A DNA stretch of 64,000 nt from Myxococcus llanfairpwllgwyngyllgogerychwyrndrobwllllantysiliogogogochensis (GTDB lineage Bacteria > Myxococcota > Myxococcia > Myxococcales > Myxococcaceae). The translations under genes and the position numbers were made by a program. Where the stretch lies: the NCBI RefSeq assembly GCF_006636215.1, contig NZ_VIFM01000008.1:32505-96504 (forward strand). The letters are read 5' to 3'. The notes under the pieces were generated by a model. That model had not been told where the DNA came from and did no database searches. It saw only the letters and a program-made list of their open reading frames with translations. The first letter of the stretch is position 1. Each line of letters starts with the position of its first letter. This document shows positions 44,257 through 53,703 of the stretch, one piece after another.

Positions 44257-45030
44257 ATGAAACGCGTGGAAGGCAAGGTGGCACTCATCACCGGCGCGGC
44301 GGGGGGCCTTGGCAGCGCGTCCGCGCGGATGCTGGCGCGCGAGGGCGCGAAGGTCGTGGTGACGGACCGCGCGAGCCAGGAGGCGCTCGGGCGCGAAGTG
44401 GCCGCGTCCCTGGGCCAGGGCCAGGGTCTGTTCCTCCCGCTGGACGTCACCCGTGAGGAGGACTGGATTCGCGCCATCGACACGACGCTGGAGCAGTTCG
44501 GCCGGCTGGACGTGCTCGTCAACAACGCGGGCCTGGGCATCCCCAAGGACGTGGAGAACCTCTCCCTGGAGGAGTGGCGGCTGGTGCACGCGGTCAACCT
44601 GGACGGCACGTTCCTGGGCTGCAAGCACGGCATCCGCGCCATGCGTCAGTGCGGCGCCAGGGGCTCCATCATCAACATCTCCTCGCTGGCGGGCCTCATC
44701 GGTGTGCCCACCCTGCCCGCCTATGGCAGCGCCAAGGGCGCCGTGCGCATGTTCACCAAGTCGGTGGCGCTGCACTGCGCGCAGCAGGGCTACGGCATCC
44801 GCTGCAACTCCATCCACCCCACCTTCGTCGAGACGACCATGGTGAAGGCGCTGATGGAAGCCAGCGGAATGCCCGACAAGGCGCGCGAGGGCATGCGGCG
44901 AAGCATCCCCCTGGGGCACCTGGGCGAGCCGGACGACATCGCCCACGCCGTCGTGTACCTCGCGTCCGATGAGTCGAAGCTGATGACGGGCTCGGAGTTC
45001 GTCCTCGACGGCGGCTCCTCCGCGCAGTAG
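44257..45030 (+). CDS. Short-chain dehydrogenase/reductase (hydroxysteroid/cyclopentanol type)
   Basis: 257 residues of classical SDR: TGAAGGLGSASA cofactor loop, Asp in VVVTDRA favouring NAD, VLVNNAG, NISSLAG with the catalytic Ser, and YGSAK with Tyr/Lys. The C-terminal GSEFVLDGGSSAQ is typical of tetrameric enzymes acting on secondary alcohols such as cyclopentanol or 3-beta-hydroxysteroids. It follows the enoyl-reductase-like gene. It converges on the large zinc-ribbon protein gene. Substrate not assigned. Confidence 0.88.
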   Translation: MKRVEGKVALITGAAGGLGSASARMLAREGAKVVVTDRASQEALGREVAASLGQGQGLFLPLDVTREEDWIRAIDTTLEQFGRLDVLVNNAGLGIPKDVENLSLEEWRLVHAVNLDGTFLGCKHGIRAMRQCGARGSIINISSLAGLIGVPTLPAYGSAKGAVRMFTKSVALHCAQQGYGIRCNSIHPTFVETTMVKALMEASGMPDKAREGMRRSIPLGHLGEPDDIAHAVVYLASDESKLMTGSEFVLDGGSSAQ

Positions 45031-45061
45031 CCGAGCCTTCATTCCGGGTGACTGGCGGCGC

Positions 45062-47563
45062 TCAGTTCCAGGGCGCCGTCAGCAGCTGCGCGAAGCGCAC
45101 GCTCAGCTCCGGACGCCGCATCATCGCTTGTATCCAGGCCTGCGCCTCCGTGCTCCAGTCGGCAATCGACAGGCCGCGCGCCTCGAAGACCTCCAGCGAG
45201 TTGCCACACACGCTCATCGCCTTGAGCACCCGCGCGTACTCCAGCAGCGTGCCCAGCGTCGCCCCGGGGAGGATGACCTCCGTGTCCAGGTCCTGTGCAT
45301 CCACCCGGGGGCTGGACTGGAACCACCGCTCCGGGGACATGGGCGTTCCCATCTGGGCCACCGCGCTCATCAGCCGCGCGCGGTGATCCTCCTGCTCCTG
45401 CCGGATGCGGTCCGCCTCGCGCTGGGCGAGTTCGATTTGCCGCTGCTGGTCCCTGCGTCGGGACTCCTCCACGCGCCGCCGCAGCTCGTCCTGGCGCCGC
45501 CGCTCCTCCTCGTCCCGCCGACGCTCCAGGTACTCGCCCATCATCTTCACGTCGACGTGGATGTCCTCCAGCAGGTCCCGGTGGTAGCTGGACTCGGCCT
45601 CCGCGACGGGCGCCTCGCGCACGCGCCGCTCGAAGTCCGGGAGCCACGCCATGAAGCGCTCCACGTCGGGGATGAGGAAGTCGTGCCCCTGGCGCAGCGC
45701 ATTGTTGAGCGGCGCGGACGCGGAGGACACCGCGTGCGAGGTGGAGCGCGGCCACGCATCCACCCGCGCCTCCGCGGCCGCCCAGACGACGGGGAGCCGC
45801 TCGGCCAGCGTCTGGGCGGGGACGTCACCCAACAGCCACCCCACCAGCCCCGGGAGATGGAGCTGCGAGTCCGCGCGCCACCACGTCTCGAAGGTGGCGA
45901 TGGCGTCCGGCTCCGCCGCGAGCTGGCGCTCCCACAGCTCCTGTCGCCAGGGCGTGAAGGCGGCCAGCAGCTCCGCGCGCTCGCTGGGGTGGCGCTGGAA
46001 GCGCAGCCACACGGCGTCGATGAGCTCCTCACGGCCGGAGATGCCGCTCCAGGAGCGCACCGCCTTCACCAGCGGGGCCAGCACCGCCGCGCGCGCGGGC
46101 CGCTCCCACGCCGCCATCAGCAGCCGCGCCGAGCGGCCTCGCCCCAGCTCCGGCGCCAGGCGGTCCAGCCGCCCCGGCAGCGACACCAGCAGGTCCAGCA
46201 GCTCTTTCGCACACGCGGCGTCCCGCGCCCACGAGTGCACCAGCGTCAGCTCCTCCACATCGCCCAGCGCGAGGAGGCTCGTGAAGGCGCCCGCCCTCAC
46301 CAGCTCCGCGCGCTCGGAGGAGGGCGCGACGCGGAGCGCTCGAACGGCGGCGTCATGAAACGCGCGCGCGGCCGGCGTGGCCCGGGCCTCTCGCTCCTCG
46401 GTGGCCCACTCCAGCCACCGCATCACGTTGCGCGCGGGCCACGTGCCCAGGGTGTCGCGAGCCCACGCTCCCCAGCGGGCCTGGACCTCTGGTGACAGGC
46501 GCTCGAAGGGCATGTTGCGGGCCCAGGACTGCACCGCGTCCGCGAGCGCATCCGGCTCCCGCGCGCTGACGGCGAGCACCGCGTCCAGCATCTCCAGCGT
46601 GGGCGGTGAGGGCAGTCGTCGCAGCACATCCCGGACGAAGGCCGCGTCCCCCGTCTCGCGGAGGCGCTCGAGCAGCGCCGACGAGCCGAGCGACGCCAGC
46701 GCCCCCCGCGCCTCCGTCACCACCTCCGCGTCCTCCGAGTCCAGCGCGGCGAGCAGCCCCGGCTCGTCGCGGAGCACGAGCGCGCACTCGAAGCGGAGGT
46801 CCTCGTCCGGAGAGCGCAGCCCCTCGCGCAGCGCGAAGAGCAGGTCCACTTCGGGCGGCTTGCCGGTGGCGCGCACCCAGGCCACCGCGGCGCGCGCGGT
46901 GTGCTCCGGGAAGCCCGCGAAGATGTCGCGCGCGTGGCGCTCGATGAGTTCGCGCTGCTGCCGCTGCAACCGCGTGCGGCTCCACACCCGCCAGCGCGTC
47001 AGGGCGAGCGCGGCCTCCATCGCCGCGCGTCCCTCCTGGTACAGACAGGACAGGACGGTGGAGAACATGTCCCGCGTGTCCTGTCTCAGCTGGACCTTCG
47101 CGAGCGCCGCGAGCTGGCGGAGCTCGGGAGCCTGGCTGCGCTGGAACATCGCCGCCAGCGAGTCCTCGTCATCCTCATCGGAGGAGGATTCAGGCACGGG
47201 CGGCTGGGTCCACGGGAGCTGTTCGGCCCAGCGGTCCTCGGCGTCCTCCGCGAAGTCCGGCAGCGTCAGGAAGGGCTGGCACTCGCGCACGTCCGCGACG
47301 ACGCGCAGCACGTCCGCCCACCGCGCGGCGTACTGGGACTCCAACTGCCAGGAAAGAGAGGGCTCCAGCGCCTCCAGTCGCCCCACCACCGAGAAGCGGT
47401 CCACGCCCGCGTGCAGCAGCATGCGCGCGGCGCCGTAGTGCTCGGGCGGCACCGGACCGCACGCGCAGTTGGGACACCGGATGCCGGGCGTGTTGAAGCG
47501 GGTGCAGCCGGGACACCGCACCCGCGTGCCACGGAGGGCACCGTTCTCCCACGGAAGGGCCAT
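45062..47563 (-). CDS. Large zinc-ribbon, helical-repeat and coiled-coil protein
   Basis: 833 residues, cytosolic by lack of signal or membrane helices. A zinc ribbon opens the protein (CPGCTRFNTPGIRCPNCACG, residues 18-37). A long alpha-helical region (about 140-640) has HEAT/Armadillo-like features: repeated pairs of helices such as LRFECALVLRDEPGLLAALD and DAEVVTEARGALASLGSSAL. Then comes a strongly charged coiled coil (about 665-725, EYLERRRDEEERRRQDELRR onward) and a C-terminal helical cap with Trp. No enzyme motif is seen. It could be a scaffold that binds partners through helical repeats. It is preceded by a separate gene and followed by convergent SDR. Confidence 0.7.
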   Translation of the reverse strand: MALPWENGALRGTRVRCPGCTRFNTPGIRCPNCACGPVPPEHYGAARMLLHAGVDRFSVVGRLEALEPSLSWQLESQYAARWADVLRVVADVRECQPFLTLPDFAEDAEDRWAEQLPWTQPPVPESSSDEDDEDSLAAMFQRSQAPELRQLAALAKVQLRQDTRDMFSTVLSCLYQEGRAAMEAALALTRWRVWSRTRLQRQQRELIERHARDIFAGFPEHTARAAVAWVRATGKPPEVDLLFALREGLRSPDEDLRFECALVLRDEPGLLAALDSEDAEVVTEARGALASLGSSALLERLRETGDAAFVRDVLRRLPSPPTLEMLDAVLAVSAREPDALADAVQSWARNMPFERLSPEVQARWGAWARDTLGTWPARNVMRWLEWATEEREARATPAARAFHDAAVRALRVAPSSERAELVRAGAFTSLLALGDVEELTLVHSWARDAACAKELLDLLVSLPGRLDRLAPELGRGRSARLLMAAWERPARAAVLAPLVKAVRSWSGISGREELIDAVWLRFQRHPSERAELLAAFTPWRQELWERQLAAEPDAIATFETWWRADSQLHLPGLVGWLLGDVPAQTLAERLPVVWAAAEARVDAWPRSTSHAVSSASAPLNNALRQGHDFLIPDVERFMAWLPDFERRVREAPVAEAESSYHRDLLEDIHVDVKMMGEYLERRRDEEERRRQDELRRRVEESRRRDQQRQIELAQREADRIRQEQEDHRARLMSAVAQMGTPMSPERWFQSSPRVDAQDLDTEVILPGATLGTLLEYARVLKAMSVCGNSLEVFEARGLSIADWSTEAQAWIQAMMRRPELSVRFAQLLTAPWN

Positions 47564-47615
47564 GCCCCCTGTCTACAACGTCCCGGTGCCGCCGCGCCCG
47601 CCTGGACTCACCGGC

Positions 47616-49058
47616 TCAAGGAGGACACCCCCCATCCGGCCGGATGAGCAGGGCATACAGCCGCCGGACCCCGCTGTTATCCTCGGCGGTGAAGAACGCA
47701 TGGTCCTGGGAGCGCGTGAAATTCCTCGGGTTGGAGGAGAGCGGCCCGGGCGCGATTTCCGTCAGGGACACCGTGGAGATGCGCACCCCGTCGCCCACCC
47801 ACGGCTCCGCGCCCCGGTTGCGAATGGACGCGCCGAAGAAGAGCAGGTCCTCGAGCGTCGTCAGCTCGCTCGGAAACGAGCTGCCAGCTCCGGCCTCCAG
47901 GTCTCCGAACAGGCGCGTGCGCTGCTCCGTGCCATCGCTGTCCCAGGGCTCCACGCCATAGACGCCGTCATTCGCGGCGAAGAAGAGCTGGTTGCCCAGC
48001 ACCGCGAAGTGCTCGGGATACGAGCCCTCGGGTCCCGGGCGGATGTCCTCCACCCGCGTGGTGCCCGCGGGGGTGCCGTCGCTGCGCCACAGCTCCATGT
48101 CCTCGATGGCCATGTGCGGTGAGGCGCCGAACAGCAACTTCCCGTCCACCCCCGCCAGCTCTCCCACCATCCCGAACTGGCCCAGCATCACCGGCGTCGC
48201 GCCCGCGTCCGTCACCATCAACGTCCCGCTCCTGCCGTGGGAGCCGCCGCCTCCGTGCACGCCGCCCTCGACGAAGAACAGCTTGCGGCCCACGGGCGTC
48301 AGCGGACTCGGGATGCCCTGGTCGCTCGGCGTGCGGAACACCTCCACCGCGCCGGGGCCGCCCTCCGTGCGCATCAACAACGTGAAGGTGCTGAGCGCCG
48401 AGCGCAGGAAATACAGCGCGCCATCTCCTCCCTGGGTGAGTTGGGACGGAGACGAGTCCTCGGTCCCCACCTCCAGGTCCTCCACCATGAAAGTGCCCGC
48501 GGACGTGCCGTCGCTGCGCCACAGCTCGCGCCCGTGCACCGGGTCTCCCGCCGTGAAGTAGAGCAGCCCCTTGAACGCGAACAACTCGGTCGGGAACGAG
48601 CCCACCGCGCCGGGCCAGATGTCCTTCACGCGTCGGGTGCCGTCAGTGGTGCCATCCGTCGCGAACAACTCGCGCCCCGCCACCGGGTCCGTGGCGGCGA
48701 AGAACACCTGCGTCCCCACCCGCGTGAACCACCGGGGGTCCGAACTCGCCGCTCCGACAACGAGGTCCTTCAGCAGTCGGGTCCCCGCTCCCGGCACGCC
48801 GTTGCTCACCCACGGCTCGCGACCTCGCACGCCGTCGTCCACGCTGAACACCAGGCCCGTCGGGCCGGGGGCCAGGGGTGGCGAGAACGGTGTCTCCTCC
48901 ACCGCCGTGACACCCAGCGACACGGCGGTCCGCGAGCAGGCCTCCCAGGTGCTCACGAGCGGGGACACGGCCTCCTTCGCCTGCTCCGACGAGTCCGGAG
49001 CGGAGGAACAACTCGCGAGCAGACACACCATCCCCAGGAAACGACGCCGGTACCTCAT
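47616..49058 (-). CDS. ELWxxDGT-repeat lipoprotein
   Basis: 480 residues. A signal sequence ends in a lipobox-like site (LLASC). The protein carries several copies of the ELWxxDGT motif with the usual surroundings: RELFATDGTTDGTRRVKDI, RELWRSDGTSAGTFMVEDL, MELWRSDGTPAGTTRVEDI and VEPWDSDGTEQRTRLF, plus PWVSNGVPGAGTRL and PWVGDGVRIS as diverged ends. Such repeats build a beta-propeller found in myxobacterial and other surface proteins with unknown ligands. The ATG is preferred because GGAGAAG precedes it and the upstream extension is Arg-rich. It is divergent from the copper-radical oxidase gene. Confidence 0.85.
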   Translation of the reverse strand: MRYRRRFLGMVCLLASCSSAPDSSEQAKEAVSPLVSTWEACSRTAVSLGVTAVEETPFSPPLAPGPTGLVFSVDDGVRGREPWVSNGVPGAGTRLLKDLVVGAASSDPRWFTRVGTQVFFAATDPVAGRELFATDGTTDGTRRVKDIWPGAVGSFPTELFAFKGLLYFTAGDPVHGRELWRSDGTSAGTFMVEDLEVGTEDSSPSQLTQGGDGALYFLRSALSTFTLLMRTEGGPGAVEVFRTPSDQGIPSPLTPVGRKLFFVEGGVHGGGGSHGRSGTLMVTDAGATPVMLGQFGMVGELAGVDGKLLFGASPHMAIEDMELWRSDGTPAGTTRVEDIRPGPEGSYPEHFAVLGNQLFFAANDGVYGVEPWDSDGTEQRTRLFGDLEAGAGSSFPSELTTLEDLLFFGASIRNRGAEPWVGDGVRISTVSLTEIAPGPLSSNPRNFTRSQDHAFFTAEDNSGVRRLYALLIRPDGGCPP

Positions 49059-49294
49059 CGGGACTTCTCCTCCATCCGCGCGAGCCGACCGCGGGCGCCC
49101 TTGAGAGGACACCGACGTCGAGACCTCCGCGCGAGCGTGAGACGAAGCCAATTCGCGCCGCGAGACAACGACCCTCCGGTGGGAGCGCCACGTCGCCCAA
49201 GCAGCACTGTTCGAGACGCGAGAACAGCTATGCACTTTGCGCCGCGCCCCTACGTTCTGCCGCCGCCATTGAAAAGCACTCACCCGGAGCGCTC

Positions 49295-50713
49295 ATGAAG
49301 CCCCTCGGCCTCACCCTCCCGCCACGCGCGCATGCGGTCTGGCTCCTCGGCCTCGTGCTGCTGGCGACTTCAGCCCGCGCGCAGACCCCCGCGCAGGTCG
49401 GTCGCTGGTCCAGTGTCATGAACTGGCCCATCACCGCCACCCACCTGAGTCTGCTTCCCGACGGCAAGGTGATGTTCTTCGGCGAGTTCGAGGAGGGCGA
49501 CCTGCCTCCCATGCGCTGGGACCCCACCACGGGGACGCTCTCCACGTTTGCCTCCCCCGGCTACAACATCTTCTGCTCGGGCCACTCCTTCCTCTCGAAC
49601 GGGAAGATGCTCGTCTCCGGGGGACACATCGCGAGCCACGTGGGGCTCGACGACGCGAGCCTCTTCGACTTCGCCACCAACACCTGGACGCGCCTGCCGG
49701 ACATGAACAACGGGCGCTGGTACCCCACCAACACGACCCTCTCCAACGGAGACGTGGTGGTCACCTCCGGAGAAATCGCGGGGCCCGGCGACATCAACCA
49801 GATTCCCCAGCGCTTCATCGCGGGCACCAACACCTGGAGGACGCTGACCAGCGCGCAGAAGAACTTCCCCTACTACCCGAAGATGTTCCTCGCGCCCAAC
49901 GGACGGCTCTTCTACGCCGGCTCCCTGCGCCTCTCGCTGTGGTTGGACCCCAACGGCAATGGCGCCTGGACCAACGGGCCGCAGAGCCTCTTCGGCGGCC
50001 GCAACTACGGCCCCGCCGTGTACATGGACGGCAAGGTGCTCATCATCGGCGGCAGCGAGCCGCCCACCGCCACCATGGAGCAGATAGACCTCACCGCCGC
50101 CACGCCCGCCTGGCAGTACCGGGCCGCGATGAGCATCCGCCGACGCCAGCACAACGCGGTGCTCCTGCCGGACGGCACCGTGCTCGTCCTCGGTGGCAGC
50201 AGCGGTCCCGGCTTCGACTCGGCCGACTTCCCCGTCTACCACGCGGAGGTCTACAACCCGGCCACCAACACCTGGACCTCGCTGGCGAGCAACGTCCGCT
50301 ACCGCGGCTATCACTCCACCGCCCTGCTGCTGCCGGACGGACGCGTGCTGTCCGCGGGAGGACGCCTTGAGCGCACCGCGGAAATCTACTCTCCGCCCTA
50401 TCTCTTCAAGGGCGCGCGCCCCGTCGTCACCGCGGCCCCCACCACCGCCCTGCCGGCGAGCACCTTCACCATCACCACGCCCGACGCGGCCAACATCTCC
50501 CGCGTGTCCCTCATCGCGCTCAGCTCGGTGACGCACACGTTCGACATGAACCAGCGGCTGCTCACGCTCAACTTCACGCGCAACACGGGCAGCCTCACCG
50601 TCACCGCGCCCGCCAACCGCAACCTCGCGCCGCCCGGCTACTACCAGCTCTTCATCGTGAACAACGCGGGCGTGCCCTCGTATGGCCGCAGGCTGCGCAT
50701 CCCTCCGCCCTGA
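49295..50713 (+). CDS. Secreted copper-radical oxidase (galactose/glyoxal oxidase family)
   Basis: 472 residues with a signal peptide (VWLLGLVLLATSARAQ). A kelch propeller (about 35-370, blades such as NAVLLPDGTVLVLGG) is followed by a C-terminal galactose-oxidase-like domain (DUF1929-like, 375-470). The ligands of the Cys-Tyr radical copper site are present: Cys94 (IFCSGHS), Tyr143 (GRWYPT), Tyr339-His340 (RGYHSTALLLPDG) and His414 (SVTHTF). The enzyme should oxidise primary alcohols or aldehydes to the acid/aldehyde with hydrogen peroxide as product. No PAN or carbohydrate-binding domain is fused. Substrate unknown. Confidence 0.88.
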   Translation: MKPLGLTLPPRAHAVWLLGLVLLATSARAQTPAQVGRWSSVMNWPITATHLSLLPDGKVMFFGEFEEGDLPPMRWDPTTGTLSTFASPGYNIFCSGHSFLSNGKMLVSGGHIASHVGLDDASLFDFATNTWTRLPDMNNGRWYPTNTTLSNGDVVVTSGEIAGPGDINQIPQRFIAGTNTWRTLTSAQKNFPYYPKMFLAPNGRLFYAGSLRLSLWLDPNGNGAWTNGPQSLFGGRNYGPAVYMDGKVLIIGGSEPPTATMEQIDLTAATPAWQYRAAMSIRRRQHNAVLLPDGTVLVLGGSSGPGFDSADFPVYHAEVYNPATNTWTSLASNVRYRGYHSTALLLPDGRVLSAGGRLERTAEIYSPPYLFKGARPVVTAAPTTALPASTFTITTPDAANISRVSLIALSSVTHTFDMNQRLLTLNFTRNTGSLTVTAPANRNLAPPGYYQLFIVNNAGVPSYGRRLRIPPP

Positions 50714-50735
50714 TTCATGGAAGGATGCACATCGC

Positions 50736-51437
50736 ATGAAGAGCGACTGCCCCATCTGCCCACAACCTGCCCCCACGCTGCGCGTCATCGACCTGCGCGG
50801 TGTCTCCGTCGACACCTGCACCCGCTGTCACGGCCACTGGCTGGACGCGGGTGAGTTGGAACGGCTGGCACCGGGCTGGAGGACGGAGGCCGTCCAGGCG
50901 GCCCTGCCGACGGCGACCCGGCGCTGTCGACACACGCGACACCATGTTTCAGCGACGCATGAGCTGTGCGGGCTGTGTGGCGCACCCGCCGCGCGCTGTC
51001 CGTCCTGCGCGGAGTTCCTCTCCCAGGTCCGCACGGAGGTGTGCTCCGTGGACCTGTGTGGGAGCTGCCATGGCCTGTGGCTGGATGCGAATGAACTCAA
51101 GGCGTTGATCGACTGGCACCAGCGCTCCAAGCGTTCACTCGTGGTGGGCGCGGCGGTGGTGGGCACGGCGGCGGCAGCGGCTGCCGCGGCGGCGGCGCTG
51201 TCCCAGGTGACCGCGGGCAGCCCCGAGCGCTCCCGGGCCGCCGAGGTCCTGACGGCCTCACTGGAGCGAGCGGGAGACGCGGCGGACGTGGTGGAAGTCG
51301 GAGAGATGCTGGTCGTCACGGTGGAGGCGGCCAGCGAGGGCCTGGGCTCCGCCGCCGGGGCGGCCGTGGAGGGAGCGAACGTGGTGGGAGAAGCGGTGGG
51401 TGGGTTGCTGGAGGTGGTGGCGGGGTTGTTCCATTGA
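50736..51437 (+). CDS. Zf-TFIIB zinc-finger protein with a hydrophobic Ala-rich tail
   Basis: 233 residues. Two zinc-finger pairs of the zf-TFIIB type are visible: CPICPQPAPTLR with TCTRCHGHWLDAGELERL, and CPSCAEFLSQVR with LCGSCHGLWLDANELKAL; each second half holds the WLDxxEL motif. A hydrophobic Ala-rich helix (VVGAAVVGTAAAAAAAAAAL) follows and may insert into the membrane, then a Gly/Val-rich tail. Function not assigned; proteins of this group may be metal-related or scaffold proteins. The PilZ gene follows 85 bases later. Confidence 0.82.
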   Translation: MKSDCPICPQPAPTLRVIDLRGVSVDTCTRCHGHWLDAGELERLAPGWRTEAVQAALPTATRRCRHTRHHVSATHELCGLCGAPAARCPSCAEFLSQVRTEVCSVDLCGSCHGLWLDANELKALIDWHQRSKRSLVVGAAVVGTAAAAAAAAAALSQVTAGSPERSRAAEVLTASLERAGDAADVVEVGEMLVVTVEAASEGLGSAAGAAVEGANVVGEAVGGLLEVVAGLFH

Positions 51438-51521
51438 CCCACCTGCACATGGCTTCTGAATCCCCTATGCTCGTGACAGGCCCGTGAGACCCGCCGGATT
51501 GTGACGGGGGGAGTGCCGAAG

Positions 51522-51881
51522 ATGAGCCAAGTGAGCACGAAGAGCATTCCAGCGGATGACCGTCGTCTGTTTCCCCGTCTCCAGGCGCCGCTGTATGCGC
51601 GCCCGGCCCGGCTGAAATTCGGCGACAAGCGGCAGGTGCTCGACGCGAGCCTGGGAGGCGTGCGCATCTACTCCGACGAGCAGTACGCCGAGGGCGCCCA
51701 GCTCGAGGTGGACCTGTTTCCGGGAGACGGCTCCACGCTGGAATGTCGCGCGCGCGTGGCGTGGCTGCGCAAGCTTCCCAAGGACGCGGTGGCCCGGTTC
51801 GAAGTAGGCCTCGCGTTCACGGACGTCTCTCCGGAGACGCTGGAGCGTCTCAAGTCCGTGCTCGTCGCCGAAGAAGACTGA
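51522..51881 (+). CDS. PilZ-domain protein
   Basis: 119 residues, a stand-alone PilZ domain. The c-di-GMP motifs are present: RxxxR as R15LFPR19 and DxSxxG as DASLGG (41-46), then the beta-barrel strands VEVDLFPGDG and RVAWLRKLP. It probably senses c-di-GMP and controls motility, exopolysaccharide or development through a partner. The ATG at 51522 has GGGGGAG upstream; a GTG seven codons earlier is possible. It is a short single gene converging on TetR. Confidence 0.85.
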   Translation: MSQVSTKSIPADDRRLFPRLQAPLYARPARLKFGDKRQVLDASLGGVRIYSDEQYAEGAQLEVDLFPGDGSTLECRARVAWLRKLPKDAVARFEVGLAFTDVSPETLERLKSVLVAEED

Positions 51882-51893
51882 GCCCCTGAAGGC

Positions 51894-52547
51894 TCACGTC
51901 CGTCTGGCGACGTCGTCCCACAGGGCGCGCAGCTCCTGTTCCAGTCCGGGCACGGAGGAGGCGCGCAGGCTGCCTCCGCCGCGAAAGAGCGACAGCCCCT
52001 CGAAGAAGGCCATCAACAGGGCCGCGCGTCGCTCCCGTCGGGCGGGCGTGAGGTCGGGCGCGAGCTCGCGCAAAAGCTCGACGATGCCCTCGCGATAGCC
52101 CGCGTAGAAGACGCCCAACGCTTCGGCCACCATGGTGTCCCGCGCGGCCAGGGCCCACAGCTCCGCGAAGAGCTGGAAGTGTTGGGGTGACTCCTGGTCC
52201 TCCAACAGGGCCTCCAGCGCGTGCCGTGAGCGCTTCACCGGGTCCTGCCCTCCTCCTTCCATGCGCTCGCGCACCCGGCGGATGGCGGTCTCCAGGTAGC
52301 GCGCGAGCAGCGCGCGCACCACGTCCTGCTTGGTGGGGAAGTAGTACTGGAGATTGCCCAGGCTCAGCCCCGCGCGCTGGGCCACGCCGCGCAGGCTCAG
52401 CCCCGCGTAGCCGTCCTCCACCAGCACCTCCATGGCCGCGTCCAGGATGCTCTCCACGCGCTCGTGGCCCTTGGCATGGACCGCCGTGCCCTCTCGCGGC
52501 TTCGCGGAGGGGAGCTTCCCGGGGGACTTGCTCACGCGTGGGGGCAT
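51894..52547 (-). CDS. TetR-family transcriptional regulator
   Basis: 217 residues: a basic N-terminal arm, then the TetR DNA-binding domain (about 29-75, ILDAAMEVLVEDGYAGLSLRGV and AGLSLGNLQYYFPTKQDVV) and a helical ligand domain. The stop-start overlap (TGATG) with the upstream saccharopine-dehydrogenase-like gene makes the two an operon, and TetR regulators usually repress their own operon. A palindrome at 53704-53727, upstream of the first gene, is the likely operator. The ligand is unknown. PilZ converges from the other side. Confidence 0.9.
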   Translation of the reverse strand: MPPRVSKSPGKLPSAKPREGTAVHAKGHERVESILDAAMEVLVEDGYAGLSLRGVAQRAGLSLGNLQYYFPTKQDVVRALLARYLETAIRRVRERMEGGGQDPVKRSRHALEALLEDQESPQHFQLFAELWALAARDTMVAEALGVFYAGYREGIVELLRELAPDLTPARRERRAALLMAFFEGLSLFRGGGSLRASSVPGLEQELRALWDDVARRT

Positions 52548-53656
52548 CAGGCCGCCTTCCTCGTCGGCACCTCGGCGGACGACGCTACCTCATCGAGCCG
52601 CACGGTGACGCCGCACGCGCGCAGCGTGGCCAGCATCTGCTCGGGCCTCGGCTCGTGCTCCGGGAACCACACGCCGGAGGACGGAGGAGGCGCGCCATCC
52701 AGGCCCAGGAGTCGCTCGACGCCGAGCAGCGCGCCCACCGCAGTCAGGTGCGCCTGACCCTTCGGGTCCACCACCTCGATGCGGGTGCGGCCATGCTCGC
52801 CCTCGAGGTCCGCGAGCCACGCGGCCTCGCCGCCCGTGCCGCTCGTCGCCAGCAGCGCCCGGCGCAGCGGCGTCAGTCGGGGATGCTGGAGCAGACGCAG
52901 GATGCCCAGTCGCTGGAGCACCACCAGCGACCACGTCGCCGAGCCCGAGTCGAACCCCAACCGGGTCGCCACGCCGCGCGCGCCCAGCACCATGGGCAGC
53001 GTCGCCTGCTCGGGCGTGTCGAGCCGGAACACCCGCGTGCTCCTTCCATCCGAGAACGTCACGCGCCGCCCGTCCGTCAGGGGCAGCACCTGGCGCTCCT
53101 GGCCGCGCTCCGTCACGTCGAAGGATAGCCCCAGCCGGTCCATGTACTCCAGGGAGTCCGGCCCCGCCTCGTCCGCGAGCGCGAAGCGGATGCCCACGTC
53201 CACGTGCTCCAGCCGCCCCAGGCGTCGCGCGGCCATCGCCACCAGTCGCGGCACCAGCCCCGCCATCCACGCCGAGCCCAGCATCACCGGCCCCCGAGGA
53301 GGCGTGCCCGACAGCCGCAGCACCGCGGCTCGCACCCGCGACGTCCACCGGGTGATGTCCAGCACGGGAATGCCGTCGCGCGCCGCCGACATCAGCAGGT
53401 GGTCCTCCGGGTCATTGACCAGCGACACCACGGCCCGAGGCTTCACGCCCAGCGCCGCCAGGGGCGAGGGCGCGCGGATATCCAGCGCCACACCCTCGGC
53501 TCCACCCAACTGCGCGGCCAGCTCCCGCGCGGGCTCCAGCCTCCGGCCGGCGATGACGAGCGGCAACCCGGGATGACGCTCCCTCAACAGGCGGGCGAGC
53601 CGGGCGCCCACCACTCCGTAGCCCCCCACCAGCACGACACTTCCCTCGGACACCAT
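52547..53656 (-). CDS. Saccharopine-dehydrogenase-like NAD(P)-binding protein
   Basis: 369 residues from the ATG at MVSEGS; four more codons upstream are also in frame. A Rossmann fold opens the protein (VVLVGGYGVVGARLARLLRE, GYGVVG nucleotide loop), followed by a catalytic-like domain as in saccharopine dehydrogenase/trans-enoyl-reductase-like proteins (RAVVSLVNDPEDHLLMSAAR, TRWTSRVRAAVLRL). The gene is the first of a two-gene operon with TetR, whose start overlaps its stop. Substrate is not known; the adjacent TetR and operator suggest induction by a small molecule. Confidence 0.8.
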   Translation of the reverse strand: MVSEGSVVLVGGYGVVGARLARLLRERHPGLPLVIAGRRLEPARELAAQLGGAEGVALDIRAPSPLAALGVKPRAVVSLVNDPEDHLLMSAARDGIPVLDITRWTSRVRAAVLRLSGTPPRGPVMLGSAWMAGLVPRLVAMAARRLGRLEHVDVGIRFALADEAGPDSLEYMDRLGLSFDVTERGQERQVLPLTDGRRVTFSDGRSTRVFRLDTPEQATLPMVLGARGVATRLGFDSGSATWSLVVLQRLGILRLLQHPRLTPLRRALLATSGTGGEAAWLADLEGEHGRTRIEVVDPKGQAHLTAVGALLGVERLLGLDGAPPPSSGVWFPEHEPRPEQMLATLRACGVTVRLDEVASSAEVPTRKAA

Positions 53657-53703
53657 GGCGACTCCCACGCTCGGGCACGGAGTGTTTCCGCCCCATGGAA
53701 ATC

